From NCBI GenBank assembly GCA_965215345.1, contig CBDCDL010000002.1, positions 496,001 to 560,000 of the forward strand: a stretch of 64,000 bases of DNA. Reading direction: 5' to 3'. The notes beneath the pieces are model-generated. The model made no database searches, was not told the origin of the DNA, and was given only the letters and a program-made list of their open reading frames with translations. Positions 17,592 through 26,289 of the stretch are shown here, piece by piece. Both the position numbers and the translations under genes were made by a program. Source of the DNA: CATQHW01 sp965215345 (lineage in GTDB: Bacteria; Spirochaetota; Spirochaetia; SZUA-6; Bin103). Position 1 is the stretch's first letter. Every line of letters starts with the position of its first letter.

Positions 17592-20393
17592 ATGGGGAAG
17601 CCGTTGAATCTTCTCGGCGCAATCGCCATCGCCATGGCGGCCCTGCTGCAGCCTGCGCCGCTCAGTGCCGTCACGTACGAGTTCGACCTGACCTACGACC
17701 CGGCGGAATCGGTGATCGCCGGCACGCAGGTGATCTCCTTCAGCCGCTCGGAGATGGGCGACGGAGCGGTGCTTGTCCTGCTCAACAACGCCGGCGCCGT
17801 CCCCAACCCGCATGACAACCCGCTGATCGAGGACCTGCGCTACCAGTCCGGGTTCGAGGCGGCCTACACGCGCATCACCGGCATCGTCGACGCGCACGGC
17901 GCGGAGGTGCCGTTCGAGGCGTTCACGCCGCCGGCGCACGGCCGCCTGTTCACCTATCCCATACCCGGCCTTGCCGTGCGGCTGCGCCTGCCGCCGCGCG
18001 ACCGCTACCGGCTCACCGTGACGTTCCGGACTCGCCTGCCGGCCCTGCGCGAGGGAGATCTCACCAGCCGCGACGGCGTGTTCGTGCAGCGCTTCGCCTG
18101 GTATCCGCGCCTCTACCCCGATCCGACCCGCTTCACGCTGCCGCCGAACGACGGCTACCGCGTGCGCATCGTCGTCCCGCCCGGCTACCGGGTGATCTCG
18201 CACGACGAGCGCGCCTCGCCCGCGCCAGACGGGATCGCCTACGTGATCGAGAGCCGGGATCCCGTCACGACGATCCCGCTGACCATCTTTCCCGAGGACC
18301 GCTTCCGGCTCGTCGAGACCGCGTCCGCCGACGTCGCGGTCCGCGTGTTCCACCGTCCCGGCCACGAGCGCCAGGCGCGCAAGCTCGCCGGCTACGCCGC
18401 CGCGGCGCTCGACCACTACGCCGCCGTCCTCGGGCCGCTGGACTACCGCCGCGTCACCATCGTGGAGGGGGTGCGGCCCGGCGCCTGGGGCATGGCGGCG
18501 GACGCCTTCGTGATGCTGGGCAGCGGTGCGTTCAACGCCGACGTGCCGTCCCCGGAACTCTGGAACCGCCTGCTGGAGTTCCTGGTAGCGCACGAGATCG
18601 GCCACTTCTACTTCGGCATTGGCACCGCGGTGGATTTCGTCAGCGACAACTGGCTGAGCGAGTCGCTCACCCAGTACGTGACGCTCGACTACCTGGAGCG
18701 GAAGTACGGAGCGGACGACAACGCGTTCGGCGAGGAAGCCGGGCCGGTGGGGGCGATCGCCGGTCATGTCCTGTCGTACCGCAGCTTCCGGGAGCTGCTG
18801 ACAGCGAGCTTCCTCGCGCTACGAAAGTCCGGATTCGACTTTCCGGTGGCAAGCGAGGTGGACGCGCAGAACCAGAACGGGCTGGCCGCGGTGATCTACC
18901 GCAAGGGCGCCTTCGCCGTGCGCCAGCTCGCCACCGAGATGGGCAAGGACGCCTTCGATGATGCCCTGGGCGAGTACGCCCGCCGGTACCGCCACCGGTT
19001 CGTGGACACCGAGCGGTTCCTCGCCCACCTGGAGGAGCGCCGGCCGGGCATGCGGACCATCGGCGAGCGGGTGCTGACCACCGTCCGCTATCCCGACTAC
19101 GCCGTGGCCCGGGTGGAAGACGAGGGGAACATGGTCAGGATCACGATCCGTGACCTCCTCGACAGCGGCCTGACCACGCCGGTGCGGGTCATCGTGGCGG
19201 GCGATGGCGGCGGCGAGCGCACGCTCGACTTCGCGGTGCGCGGCACGGAGGTGCTGGAGGTGGCCGGCCGCGTGCGCTCGGTGGAGGTCGACCCGGACTG
19301 GTACACGCTGGACATCGACCGCAGGAACAACCACCACCCGCGCAAGCTGAGTTGGGTGCTGCGCCAACACAGCCGGTTCGAGGCCGACCTGATCGGCATC
19401 GATCTGCGCCCGTTCGAGCTGTCGGCGGACGCGCTGAGTCTGGGCGCCGGGATCGGCTACTGGTCGACCGGGATGGTGTCGTACGGCTTGAGCGCGGGGG
19501 CCGCCGCCCGGATCGAGCCGGCCGAGCCCGGCCGGTGGCTGACCGGCGTTCCGATGGTGGAGCCCGGCGCGTATGCCGTCGCGGAGCTGTCGCTGCCGCG
19601 CGGCGCGCAGGCCGGCGCCGCGTTCACCTGGTATGCGGAGGGAGACTGGAACGGCTCGCTGGCGTTCCGGCAGCCACTGCGCACGCCCCTGGAGATCGGC
19701 ACCCGCCCGACGTTCTACGACACCGGCCTGTCGCTGGCGGCCGGACTGGACGCCGACCAGCGCCCGGCGCTGGAGCCGTGGATCGGGCTGGATTCGGTGA
19801 GACTGTTGGGCGCCATGCCTCACCTCGCCTCCCTGCGCCAGCGCGCCACCGTGCTGCCGACCGACGGTGCCTGGTCCCTGCAGTCGAGCCTGTCGGCGGC
19901 CGTGCCGCTGCGCATCGTGCCGCGCGTGTACGTGGTGCCCAGCGTTGACCTGGGCGCCGACTGGCGGCTGTTCGGACTGGGCACCGCGCCTCCCGCCGGC
20001 GTGGATAGCCGGCTGCGGGGCGGCCCGAGCGGGATCGGCGAGCCGGCGGCGACGGGGCGCGTATACGGCGGTCTGGACTTGCTGGTCCCCCTGATCGGCG
20101 GGCGCGAGGACCGGATCCTGGACCTGGTGGTGTTCCGCAGCCTGACGGCCGCGCTCTACGTCGAAGCGGAGAACCGCTTCACGTCGTTCCCGGCGCTTGT
20201 CGACCAGCGGCAGTGGAGCCCGCACGCGGGGATCGAGCTGAGCGTCGGGCTCACCTCGCTGATCGACCTGCCACTCGCGCTCGCCGGCGGCCTGGACGTA
20301 CCCCTCCGTACCGCCGCTGACGCCGGGACGTGGCGATGGTTTCTGTCCGCGAACCTTCCCCTCCGCCTCTACACCCTCCTGCTGGCGGACTGA
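17592..20393 (+). CDS. M1-like zinc metallopeptidase with C-terminal barrel-like domain
   Basis: A 933-residue exported protein. A signal peptide (MGKPLNLLGAIAIAMAALL, cleavage near PLSA-V) follows a GGAGG site. The N-terminal beta domain is M1-like; the zinc site is HEIGH at residues 334-338 with the third ligand glutamate 19 residues later, in NWLSES. The GAMEN-type substrate loop is replaced by RPGAWGMAADAF. After about residue 600 the sequence alternates polar and hydrophobic residues with many glycines (LGAGIGYWSTGMVSYGL) and ends NLPLRLYTLLLAD, suggesting an outer-membrane-type beta domain. That fusion is my inference. Confidence 0.75.
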   Translation: MGKPLNLLGAIAIAMAALLQPAPLSAVTYEFDLTYDPAESVIAGTQVISFSRSEMGDGAVLVLLNNAGAVPNPHDNPLIEDLRYQSGFEAAYTRITGIVDAHGAEVPFEAFTPPAHGRLFTYPIPGLAVRLRLPPRDRYRLTVTFRTRLPALREGDLTSRDGVFVQRFAWYPRLYPDPTRFTLPPNDGYRVRIVVPPGYRVISHDERASPAPDGIAYVIESRDPVTTIPLTIFPEDRFRLVETASADVAVRVFHRPGHERQARKLAGYAAAALDHYAAVLGPLDYRRVTIVEGVRPGAWGMAADAFVMLGSGAFNADVPSPELWNRLLEFLVAHEIGHFYFGIGTAVDFVSDNWLSESLTQYVTLDYLERKYGADDNAFGEEAGPVGAIAGHVLSYRSFRELLTASFLALRKSGFDFPVASEVDAQNQNGLAAVIYRKGAFAVRQLATEMGKDAFDDALGEYARRYRHRFVDTERFLAHLEERRPGMRTIGERVLTTVRYPDYAVARVEDEGNMVRITIRDLLDSGLTTPVRVIVAGDGGGERTLDFAVRGTEVLEVAGRVRSVEVDPDWYTLDIDRRNNHHPRKLSWVLRQHSRFEADLIGIDLRPFELSADALSLGAGIGYWSTGMVSYGLSAGAAARIEPAEPGRWLTGVPMVEPGAYAVAELSLPRGAQAGAAFTWYAEGDWNGSLAFRQPLRTPLEIGTRPTFYDTGLSLAAGLDADQRPALEPWIGLDSVRLLGAMPHLASLRQRATVLPTDGAWSLQSSLSAAVPLRIVPRVYVVPSVDLGADWRLFGLGTAPPAGVDSRLRGGPSGIGEPAATGRVYGGLDLLVPLIGGREDRILDLVVFRSLTAALYVEAENRFTSFPALVDQRQWSPHAGIELSVGLTSLIDLPLALAGGLDVPLRTAADAGTWRWFLSANLPLRLYTLLLAD

Positions 20394-20416
20394 ACGGCCG
20401 TTCCGCTCCAGATGAG

Positions 20417-20438
20417 CGTCATGCCAGCAGGCATGACG
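20417..20438. terminator. Hairpin after metallopeptidase gene
   Basis: A perfect 9-bp inverted repeat, CGTCATGCC and its complement, around the loop AGCA. It begins 24 bases after the metallopeptidase stop and has no T-run, so it is a possible terminator. Confidence 0.4.
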
Positions 20439-20467
20439 TCACGGAAAGCGCTACGCTATTCTCCTAC

Positions 20468-21151
20468 TTGAGACTCCCGTTGTCGACCACCACAAACCGA
20501 GCTGCTGTTCGGCTCTTGCAGCAAGAGCACGCCTGTCGGGGGGATCACCTCGGCTGGTTCGAGCGGCTATACCAAGCGGGACGAGACGGTGACAACGTCA
20601 TTCCGTGGGCGGACCGAGTGCCCAATCCCCATCTGGTGAGTTGGCATCGCCAGACCCGTTGCGACTTTCGGAATCGCAGATGCTTGATCGTCGGCTGCGG
20701 TCTGGGAGATGACAGCGAGTACCTTGCGACAGCGGGCGCTATCGTGACGGCGTTTGACGTCGCTCCGACGGCTATTGACTCTTGCCGCGATCGGTTCCCG
20801 AACTCCTCTGTGGACTATCAAGTCCGCGACCTTCTCCAACTGCCTGCCGACTGGCACGAACACTTCCACTTTGTCGCCGAGATCTACACCCTGCAAGTCC
20901 TTCCAACTCACTTGCGACAACGGTCACTGTCCGCCATTGCGCAATGCGTGGCGCCGGCAGGCACACTGTTAGTGATCACTCGTGGGCGCGATGATGGTGA
21001 CCATGAAGGTGATTTACCGTGGCCGATCGCACCCTCTGAACTCGCTCTCCCAGCGGCGACTCCTCTCGGTCAGACCAGCTTCGAGGATTACCTGGATCGA
21101 GAAGACCCGCCCGTACGTCGGTTCAGGGTCCGTTACGACCGATCGAATTAG
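20468..21151 (+). CDS. Class I SAM-dependent methyltransferase, TPMT-like
   Basis: About 227 residues of a small-molecule methyltransferase. WFERLYQAGRDGDNVIPWADRVPNP matches the thiol or thiopurine methyltransferase opening in two pieces (WFERLYQAG and IPWADRVPNP). Motif I is LIVGCGLGDDSEYLA, and the acidic residue after beta 2 is in TAFDVAP. No ATG is in frame near the expected start; a TTG at the given position is my choice, another TTG lies 12 bases later. G+C is a little lower than in its neighbours. Substrate unknown. Confidence 0.7.
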   Translation: MRLPLSTTTNRAAVRLLQQEHACRGDHLGWFERLYQAGRDGDNVIPWADRVPNPHLVSWHRQTRCDFRNRRCLIVGCGLGDDSEYLATAGAIVTAFDVAPTAIDSCRDRFPNSSVDYQVRDLLQLPADWHEHFHFVAEIYTLQVLPTHLRQRSLSAIAQCVAPAGTLLVITRGRDDGDHEGDLPWPIAPSELALPAATPLGQTSFEDYLDREDPPVRRFRVRYDRSN

Positions 21152-21172
21152 CTCATCAGGGCAGGTGATCCG

Positions 21173-21460
21173 ATGTCTGTCGAGTTCGACGAAGCGCCCT
21201 ATCGAGCCGCTTCGGCACATCAGAAGGAGTGGGGAGCCTGTCTGACGACGAGCTCGATCTCCGCGGAAACGAGCATGTACTCGATGTCGGCTGCGGAAAC
21301 CCGTCGCTGACAGCGAGCCTCGCGGGGGCTGTCCCGCGGGGCTTCGTTCTTGGCATCGATCCGTCGGCGGGCATGATTGAATCCGCAAGAAGCCACGACA
21401 GTCCGAATCTCGCGTTTCGGCATCTCGATGTCTTTGCGTCCGCGTACCGTGATACGCCAC
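21173..21460 (+). pseudogene. Trans-aconitate-type methyltransferase fragment, frameshifted
   Basis: The first frame reads MSVEFDEAPYRAASAHQKEWG, the usual start of trans-aconitate/SAM methyltransferases when split as MSVEFDEAPYR and ASAHQKEWG. Near base 21,231 the homology jumps to another frame, LSDDELDLRGNEHVLDVGCG, continuing to GIDPSAGMIESARS and FRHLDVFAS, and then stops. So the gene has a frameshift and has lost its C-terminal half. The roughly 270 bases that follow hold no gene I can support. Confidence 0.7.
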
Positions 21461-21706
21461 ACAAACAGCTTCATTCGTGGGGAATCCAACCGACACCGCG
21501 CCACCCTCAGTAACAGGAGACGCGCGTAGTCCAACCGGGACGGGCGACGGCTCAGGGCCACTCCCGCATCGAGCTCGTCCGGGGAGGACGGCGGCACCAC
21601 CGTCCTGGAGTTCCAGGGCATGGTCCACCTGATCAGCGAGTAGCCGACTCCGCGTCGAAGCCCCAGACTCCCAATCAGGACTCCTACGGACTCCGGTTGA
21701 CGGGAG

Positions 21707-21727
21707 GCACATTTTGCACAAATGTGC
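21707..21727. promoter_or_regulatory. Palindrome just upstream of RHH antitoxin
   Basis: A perfect 8-bp inverted repeat GCACATTT/AAATGTGC with a 5-base spacer, ending 5 bases before the antitoxin ATG. A TTGACG hexamer stands 4 bases before it. The position fits an autoregulatory operator for the ribbon-helix-helix protein that follows. Confidence 0.45.
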
Positions 21728-21732
21728 TTTTG

Positions 21733-22026
21733 ATGAGAACGACCATCGACATCCCGGAGCCGTTGCTGCGCCGCGCGAAAGCGGCGGCGTCGCTCGACGG
21801 CAAGAGCCTGCGGGCCTACGTGACCGAGGCGCTGGAGCAACGCCTCACCCACGCCGCGTTGGGCGGTACCGGGCACCGGGTTACCCTGCCGCTGGTACCG
21901 TCGAAGACTCCCGGCGCCCTGCGGATCACCGAAGACGCGCTTGCGCGCGCCTTGGCCGAAGAGGATCTCGGATCGGGCGCCGCGGTCGAGCACGGCGTCA
22001 TGCTGCCCGGCGCGGTCCGCTGGTAA
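21733..22026 (+). CDS. Orphan VapB-type ribbon-helix-helix antitoxin
   Basis: A 97-residue protein beginning MRTTIDIPEPLLRRAKAAAS, the typical ribbon-helix-helix of VapB-like antitoxins, with the second helix SLRAYVTEALEQRL. The C-terminal half (KTPGALRITEDALARALAEED) resembles the toxin-binding tail. No PIN-domain gene follows; the next sequence is a truncated phosphatase on the other strand. It is therefore an orphan, with its toxin probably lost by the same rearrangement. Confidence 0.75.
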   Translation: MRTTIDIPEPLLRRAKAAASLDGKSLRAYVTEALEQRLTHAALGGTGHRVTLPLVPSKTPGALRITEDALARALAEEDLGSGAAVEHGVMLPGAVRW

Positions 22027-22064
22027 CGGGCGCGGCCTTCGCCGCGCCGCTCTCCGCGCCACCC

Positions 22065-22455
22065 TCAGTTGCCGCTGCGATGTTCGGACGGCATGTGGTC
22101 GACCGATCCGACGCTGGCGAACTCGGTGTGACGGGGCGCGCCTCCGGTTATGCGTCCGCCCGGCCAGTGGATCAGCTCGCTGATGCTGGCGTTGGTGATC
22201 AGGAAGCCGTGCACCACCGGGGTGCCGGGGCCGAGGCCGCTCGCCCACCGCATGATCATGTGGATGGCTCCGGCATGGGAGACGATCACCACACGCTCGC
22301 TAACATGAGGGGCGACGATCTCGTCGGTCACGGCCTCAACCCGCGCCGCGAACTCGCGTATCGTTTCGCCGTCGGGGGCCAGCTTGCTGTTCGGGTGCCA
22401 GGCCAGGAGGTCACCGCGTCGCTGGAGAATCTGCTCCACGGTGAGGCCAGGGTCG
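22065..22455 (-). pseudogene. Histidine phosphatase (phosphoglycerate mutase superfamily), N-terminally truncated
   Basis: The C-terminal part of a phosphoglycerate-mutase-like phosphatase: DGETIREFAARV, VVIVSHAGAIHMIMRW and NASISELIHW are all present. The N-terminal RHG motif with the phospho-accepting histidine is absent. Upstream of DPGLTVEQIL the frame runs into DNA of the arabinofuranosidase gene on the other strand, so a deletion or inversion joint lies near base 22,455-22,475. The protein cannot be catalytic. Confidence 0.75.
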
Positions 22456-23969
22456 GTGATGCTGCCGGAGCGGTACTCCGACGCCGGCCGGCACACCATC
22501 AGCCGCCACGTCTACGGCCACTTCTCCGAGCACCTGGGGCGTTGCATCTACGACGGCTTTTGGGTCGGCGAGGACTCGCCGATTCCCAATACCCGCGGGA
22601 TCCGCAACGACCTGGTCGAGGCGCTGCGCGCCATCCGCATCCCCAACCTCCGCTGGCCGGGCGGCTGCTTCGCCGACGAGTACCACTGGATGGACGGCAT
22701 CGGCCCGCGCGAGCAACGGCCCAGGAACATCAACACCCACTGGGGCGGGGTCATCGAGACCAACCACTTCGGCACCCACGAGTTCATGGACCTGTGCGAC
22801 CAGCTCGGGTGCGAGCCGTACATCTGCGGCAACGTCGGCTCCGGCAGCGTGCGCGAGATGCAGCAGTGGGTGGAGTACCTGACCTCCGACGGCGATGACT
22901 CGATGGCGGAGCTGCGGCGCGCGAACGGCCGAGCGGAGCCGTGGAAGGTCCGCTTCTGGGGCGTCGGCAACGAGAACTGGGGCTGCGGCGGCAACATGCG
23001 CCCCGAGTACTACGCAGACCTGTACCGTCAGTACGCCACCTACCTGCGCGACTTCGCCGGCAACCGCCTGTACCCGATCGCCTGCGGGGCGAGCGGCAGC
23101 GACTACCGCTGGACGGAGGTGCTCATGCAGCGACGCCCAAGCTGGAGGCGCTGTCGCTCCACTACTACACCGGGCACGCGCCCGGCCGGCCACGGACCAC
23201 GGCGACCGGGTTCGGAGAGGCGGACTGGTTCGGGCTGCTGCAGCACGCGCTGCGGATGGACGAGCTCATCACCCGCCACTCGACCATCATGGATCGCTAC
23301 GACCCGGACAAGCGCGTCGCCCTCATCGTCGACGAGTGGGGCACGTGGCACGATCCGGAGCCGGGCACCCACCCCCGCTTCCTGTACCAGCAGAGCACCA
23401 TGCGCGACGCGCTGGTCGCCGCGGTGACGCTCGACATCTTCAACCGCGACTGCGCGCGCGTGCGCGGCGCCCAGATCGCGCAGACGGTCAACGTGCTGCA
23501 GGCGATGGCGCTGACCGAAGGCGAGCGGATGCTGCTCACGCCCACCTACCACGTGTTCGACCTGTACCAGGGGCACCAGGACGCCACCTCGCTGCCACTG
23601 GACGTGGGCGCCGAGCGCTACGGGATCGGGGACGAATCGATTCCGGCCGTCTCGGCCTCCGCCTCCCGCGATGCCACGGGCCGGGTGCTGCTGACGATGA
23701 GCAACCTCGACCCGAGCCGACCGCACGAGGTCAGCGCCGAGGTCCGCGGCCCGGGATGGAGCGACGCGAACGGCCCCGCAGTGTCAGGCCGCATTCTGAC
23801 GGCGGACACCATGCAGGCGCACAACACCTTCGATGACCCGCACGCCGTGCGCATCGCTCCGTTCGATGACGTGCGCTACGCCAGCGGCATGCTCCACGCC
23901 TCGCTCCCGGCCATGAGCGTCGTCGCTCTGCAGTTCCGCTTGAGCGGCGTGGAACGCCGCGATGGGTAG
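22456..23969 (+). pseudogene. GH51 alpha-L-arabinofuranosidase, frameshifted and 5'-trimmed
   Basis: Nearly all of a family 51 glycosidase is visible, in two frames. The first runs from HTISRHVYGHFSEHLGRCIY through RWPGGCFADEYHW to GVGNENWG, with the acid-base glutamate. The second starts near base 23,130 (LEALSLHYYTG) and holds VDEWGTWHDPE with the nucleophile, ending at 23,969. A single-base loss or two-base gain near ATGCAGCGACG explains the shift. About 10-20 N-terminal residues are missing at the joint with the phosphatase fragment. Intact, it would release arabinose from plant or algal polymers. Confidence 0.8.
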
Positions 23970-23983
23970 CTGAGCCGACGCGC

Positions 23984-24397
23984 CTACTCCGCGGTCAAAC
24001 GCTCCAGATAGCTTGTCGTTTCGGCGATGATGCTCTGCGCCTCCTCGACCGCGACACGTGCAGTGTCCGCATCGGCGTGCGAGAACAGCTCGTAATCGGC
24101 ACTCTCCCGATCGTCCTTCAAGTTGGCGAGGAAGCGGCCCGCTCGCTTGCTCATCTTCCCGGTCTTCACGAACAGGAGATTGAACAGCGTCACAGCCCCG
24201 TGATGGGTTCGCGGCTGTTCGCCGGCGCTGGTCAGCAGCGCTTTCACGGCGTGGAACGCCGCGTAATAGGCCCGTGAAATCGCATCCTCGTGATCCCCTG
24301 AGTCGCGCAGACGCTCAGCTACTCCCAGCTTCTGCCGGGCCTTCTCCATGTAAGCCGCAATGAGCTGCTTGCTAGTCGAGTGCAAGCGGCACTCCAT
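23984..24397 (-). CDS. HEPN-domain protein (toxin partner of MNT)
   Basis: A 137-residue all-helical HEPN protein. The core EKARQKLGVAERL, SRAYYAAFHAVKALL and the C-terminal helices up to SYLERLTAE match the HEPN partners of minimal nucleotidyltransferases. It overlaps the upstream MNT gene by 26 bases if the first ATG is used; an internal ATG before EKARQ is an alternative. HEPN proteins of this type are RNases held in check by the MNT partner; I see SRAYYAAFH, not a clear RxxxxxH of the HepT type, so activity is uncertain. Confidence 0.8.
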   Translation of the reverse strand: MECRLHSTSKQLIAAYMEKARQKLGVAERLRDSGDHEDAISRAYYAAFHAVKALLTSAGEQPRTHHGAVTLFNLLFVKTGKMSKRAGRFLANLKDDRESADYELFSHADADTARVAVEEAQSIIAETTSYLERLTAE

Positions 24398-24716
24398 CGC
24401 GCAGGACGTTGGCGACGAACGGATTGCCTGCCGCCGTCGACCTCTTGAAGTTCTCCCGGGAGACGATCTTCAGCGACACGAGCGAGCCGGTTTCGCACAC
24501 GACATCGACCACGGCGTCGTACAGCGCATCGATCACGGGTCTGGTGCGCTCGCCCAGTACTACGAAGACGTCATAGTCCGAGTCTGGACGATGATCGCCG
24601 CGCGCCCGCGAACCGTACAGATACAGACCGACTACGTCGCCGCGAACCGTGACAATCCGGCGAAGAAACGACTCGATCACAGAATCGACCCGGTGCACCG
24701 CGGCTGTCTGGCCCAT
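24372..24716 (-). CDS. Minimal nucleotidyltransferase (MNT), HEPN partner
   Basis: A 114-residue DNA polymerase beta-like nucleotidyltransferase. The active site GLYLYGSRARGD followed by SDYDVFVV contains the GSx10DxD signature. It is the first gene of an overlapping MNT-HEPN pair, a known toxin-antitoxin class in which MNT can AMPylate the HEPN toxin. The divergent Phd-type antitoxin gene begins 129 bases away, so both modules share an intergenic promoter region. Confidence 0.85.
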   Translation of the reverse strand: MGQTAAVHRVDSVIESFLRRIVTVRGDVVGLYLYGSRARGDHRPDSDYDVFVVLGERTRPVIDALYDAVVDVVCETGSLVSLKIVSRENFKRSTAAGNPFVANVLRDGVPLALD

Positions 24717-24845
24717 TGGGCCCCAACTGTACTACAGAGGCCGGACGAGGCGGCCAGCACGAAGCATGGCTGTCACACGGGCCTTCGCGAATTGACCAAC
24801 CGCACCCTCTACTTGTACCGTATTCCTGTACCCAACCGTTCTGAG

Positions 24846-25130
24846 ATGACCCACGAAACCACCTACAGCAATGCGCGCGCCCACTTGGCGGCGCTCATGG
24901 ATCAGGTAACGGACACCCGAGAGCCCATCGTGATTCGCCGCCGCGGCGCGGAGCCGGTTGCGCTGGTCGCGGCCGACGAGCTCGCCGGCTGGATGGAGAC
25001 CGCCTACCTGCTCCGTTCTCCGAAGAATGCCCGGCGCCTGCTGGACGCCAGCCAGCGCGCGGCCGCCGGAGAAGGCATCCCGCTGAACATCGAGCAACTC
25101 CGCGAGCGACTCGGCCTCGAAGGCGCGTGA
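24846..25130 (+). CDS. Phd/YefM-family antitoxin
   Basis: A 94-residue antitoxin. MTHETTYSNARAHLAALMDQ and PIVIRRRGAEPVALVAADEL are the classic YefM N-terminal DNA-binding domain; the acidic C-terminal arm binds the toxin. Its stop overlaps the GTG start of the YoeB toxin (GTGA). Confidence 0.88.
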   Translation: MTHETTYSNARAHLAALMDQVTDTREPIVIRRRGAEPVALVAADELAGWMETAYLLRSPKNARRLLDASQRAAAGEGIPLNIEQLRERLGLEGA

Positions 25131-25399
25131 CGGAGAGCGGACGTCGGGACGCGCTCTTCGATCCGAACTGCCTCGACGATCTGGAGCACTGGGTGCGCAC
25201 GGACCGACGGCGGGCACTGCGCACCCTGAAGCTGATTGAGGCTGTGCTCCGCGATCCGTTCAGCAGACCGGGCAAACCGGAACCGCTTCGTGGTCAACTC
25301 TCGGGCGCGTGGTCACGGCGCATCGACCATGAGCACCGTCTGCTCTATCAAGTCAGCGAAGGCCGCGTGCGCTTCCTTGCGGCCCGTTACCACTACTGA
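25127..25399 (+). CDS. yoeB: YoeB-family mRNA interferase toxin
   Basis: A 90-residue RelE-fold endoribonuclease. GKPEPLRGQLSGAWSRRID, EHRLLYQV and the terminal ARYHY are the YoeB hallmarks, including the conserved end residues of the active site. The GTG start overlaps the antitoxin stop by 4 bases. Its 3' end overlaps the end of the convergent SDR gene by 7 bases. The module looks intact. Confidence 0.9.
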   Translation: MTESGRRDALFDPNCLDDLEHWVRTDRRRALRTLKLIEAVLRDPFSRPGKPEPLRGQLSGAWSRRIDHEHRLLYQVSEGRVRFLAARYHY

Positions 25400-26238
25400 A
25401 AAGACACGCCGGCCACCTCCGGCCATTCGTCCATCGGGGGCGGGATGGGCTGGCGGCCGGCGCCGAACACGGACTGGTCGTAGTCTATCAGGGCCCCGGT
25501 CATCACGCCGGACTCGTCGGAGGCCAGGTAGGCGATGGTGCGGGCGACCTCGGCCGGTTTGATCAGCCGCCCGAACGGCTGCGCGGCCTCGGCGGCGGCC
25601 AGCCAGTCCGCGCCGTCCGAGTGGTAGCGGCGCTGGATCACGTCCTCGCCCGGCGTGTTCATCCACCCCAGGTTGAGGGCGTTCACCCGGATGCGGTGGC
25701 GCATCACCGAGTAGGCCACATTCTTGGTCATCGCGTTCAGCGCCGCCTTGGAGATCGCATACGGGCAGAGCATCGGCTCCCCGCCGTGCGAGGCCACGCT
25801 CGACACGTTGACGATCGAGCCGGCCACACCCTCGCGCTGCATCACCTTGACCGCCGCCTGCGTCAGGAAGAAGGGCGCGCGCACGTTGATGTTCATCACC
25901 TGCTCGTAGAACTCCGGCGTCGTGTCCCAGATCGTGGCGCGCTCGGTGAGGGCGCCCGCATTGACCAGGACGTGCAGCGTGCCGAAGGCGCGGTCGGCCG
26001 CCTCCACGAGGTTCCGGCAGTCGTCCAGGCAGGCGAGGTCGCCCGCCACGAAACGGGCGTCGCAGCCCAGACCGGCCAGCTCGCCCGCGACCGACTCGCC
26101 CCGCTCGGCGTTGCGGCCGGTGACCACCACGCCGGCCGCGCCGCGCTCCGCGAACGCCCGCGCGGTGGCCGCGCCGAGCCCCTGCGTGCTGCCGGTGACC
26201 AGCGCGTACTTCCCCGCAAGGGAAGCCTTCCCCCGCAA
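25393..26238 (-). CDS. SDR-family NAD(P)-dependent oxidoreductase
   Basis: A 281-residue classical short-chain dehydrogenase. The cofactor loop is TGSTQGLG, followed by NAG in LVNAGALTE, the catalytic serine in NVSSVAS, and YAISK with tyrosine and lysine. The C-terminal tail of about 25 residues (PIPPPMDEWPEVAG) extends beyond the usual end. It probably oxidises a sugar or polyol. It lies downstream of the desaturase gene on the same strand with a gap of 51 bases. Confidence 0.9.
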   Translation of the reverse strand: MRGKASLAGKYALVTGSTQGLGAATARAFAERGAAGVVVTGRNAERGESVAGELAGLGCDARFVAGDLACLDDCRNLVEAADRAFGTLHVLVNAGALTERATIWDTTPEFYEQVMNINVRAPFFLTQAAVKVMQREGVAGSIVNVSSVASHGGEPMLCPYAISKAALNAMTKNVAYSVMRHRIRVNALNLGWMNTPGEDVIQRRYHSDGADWLAAAEAAQPFGRLIKPAEVARTIAYLASDESGVMTGALIDYDQSVFGAGRQPIPPPMDEWPEVAGVSFQ

Positions 26239-26289
26239 GGGAGGCCGCGCCGGCGGGCCGATCGTCGTGCTCCGCGGCCGTCATCCGTC

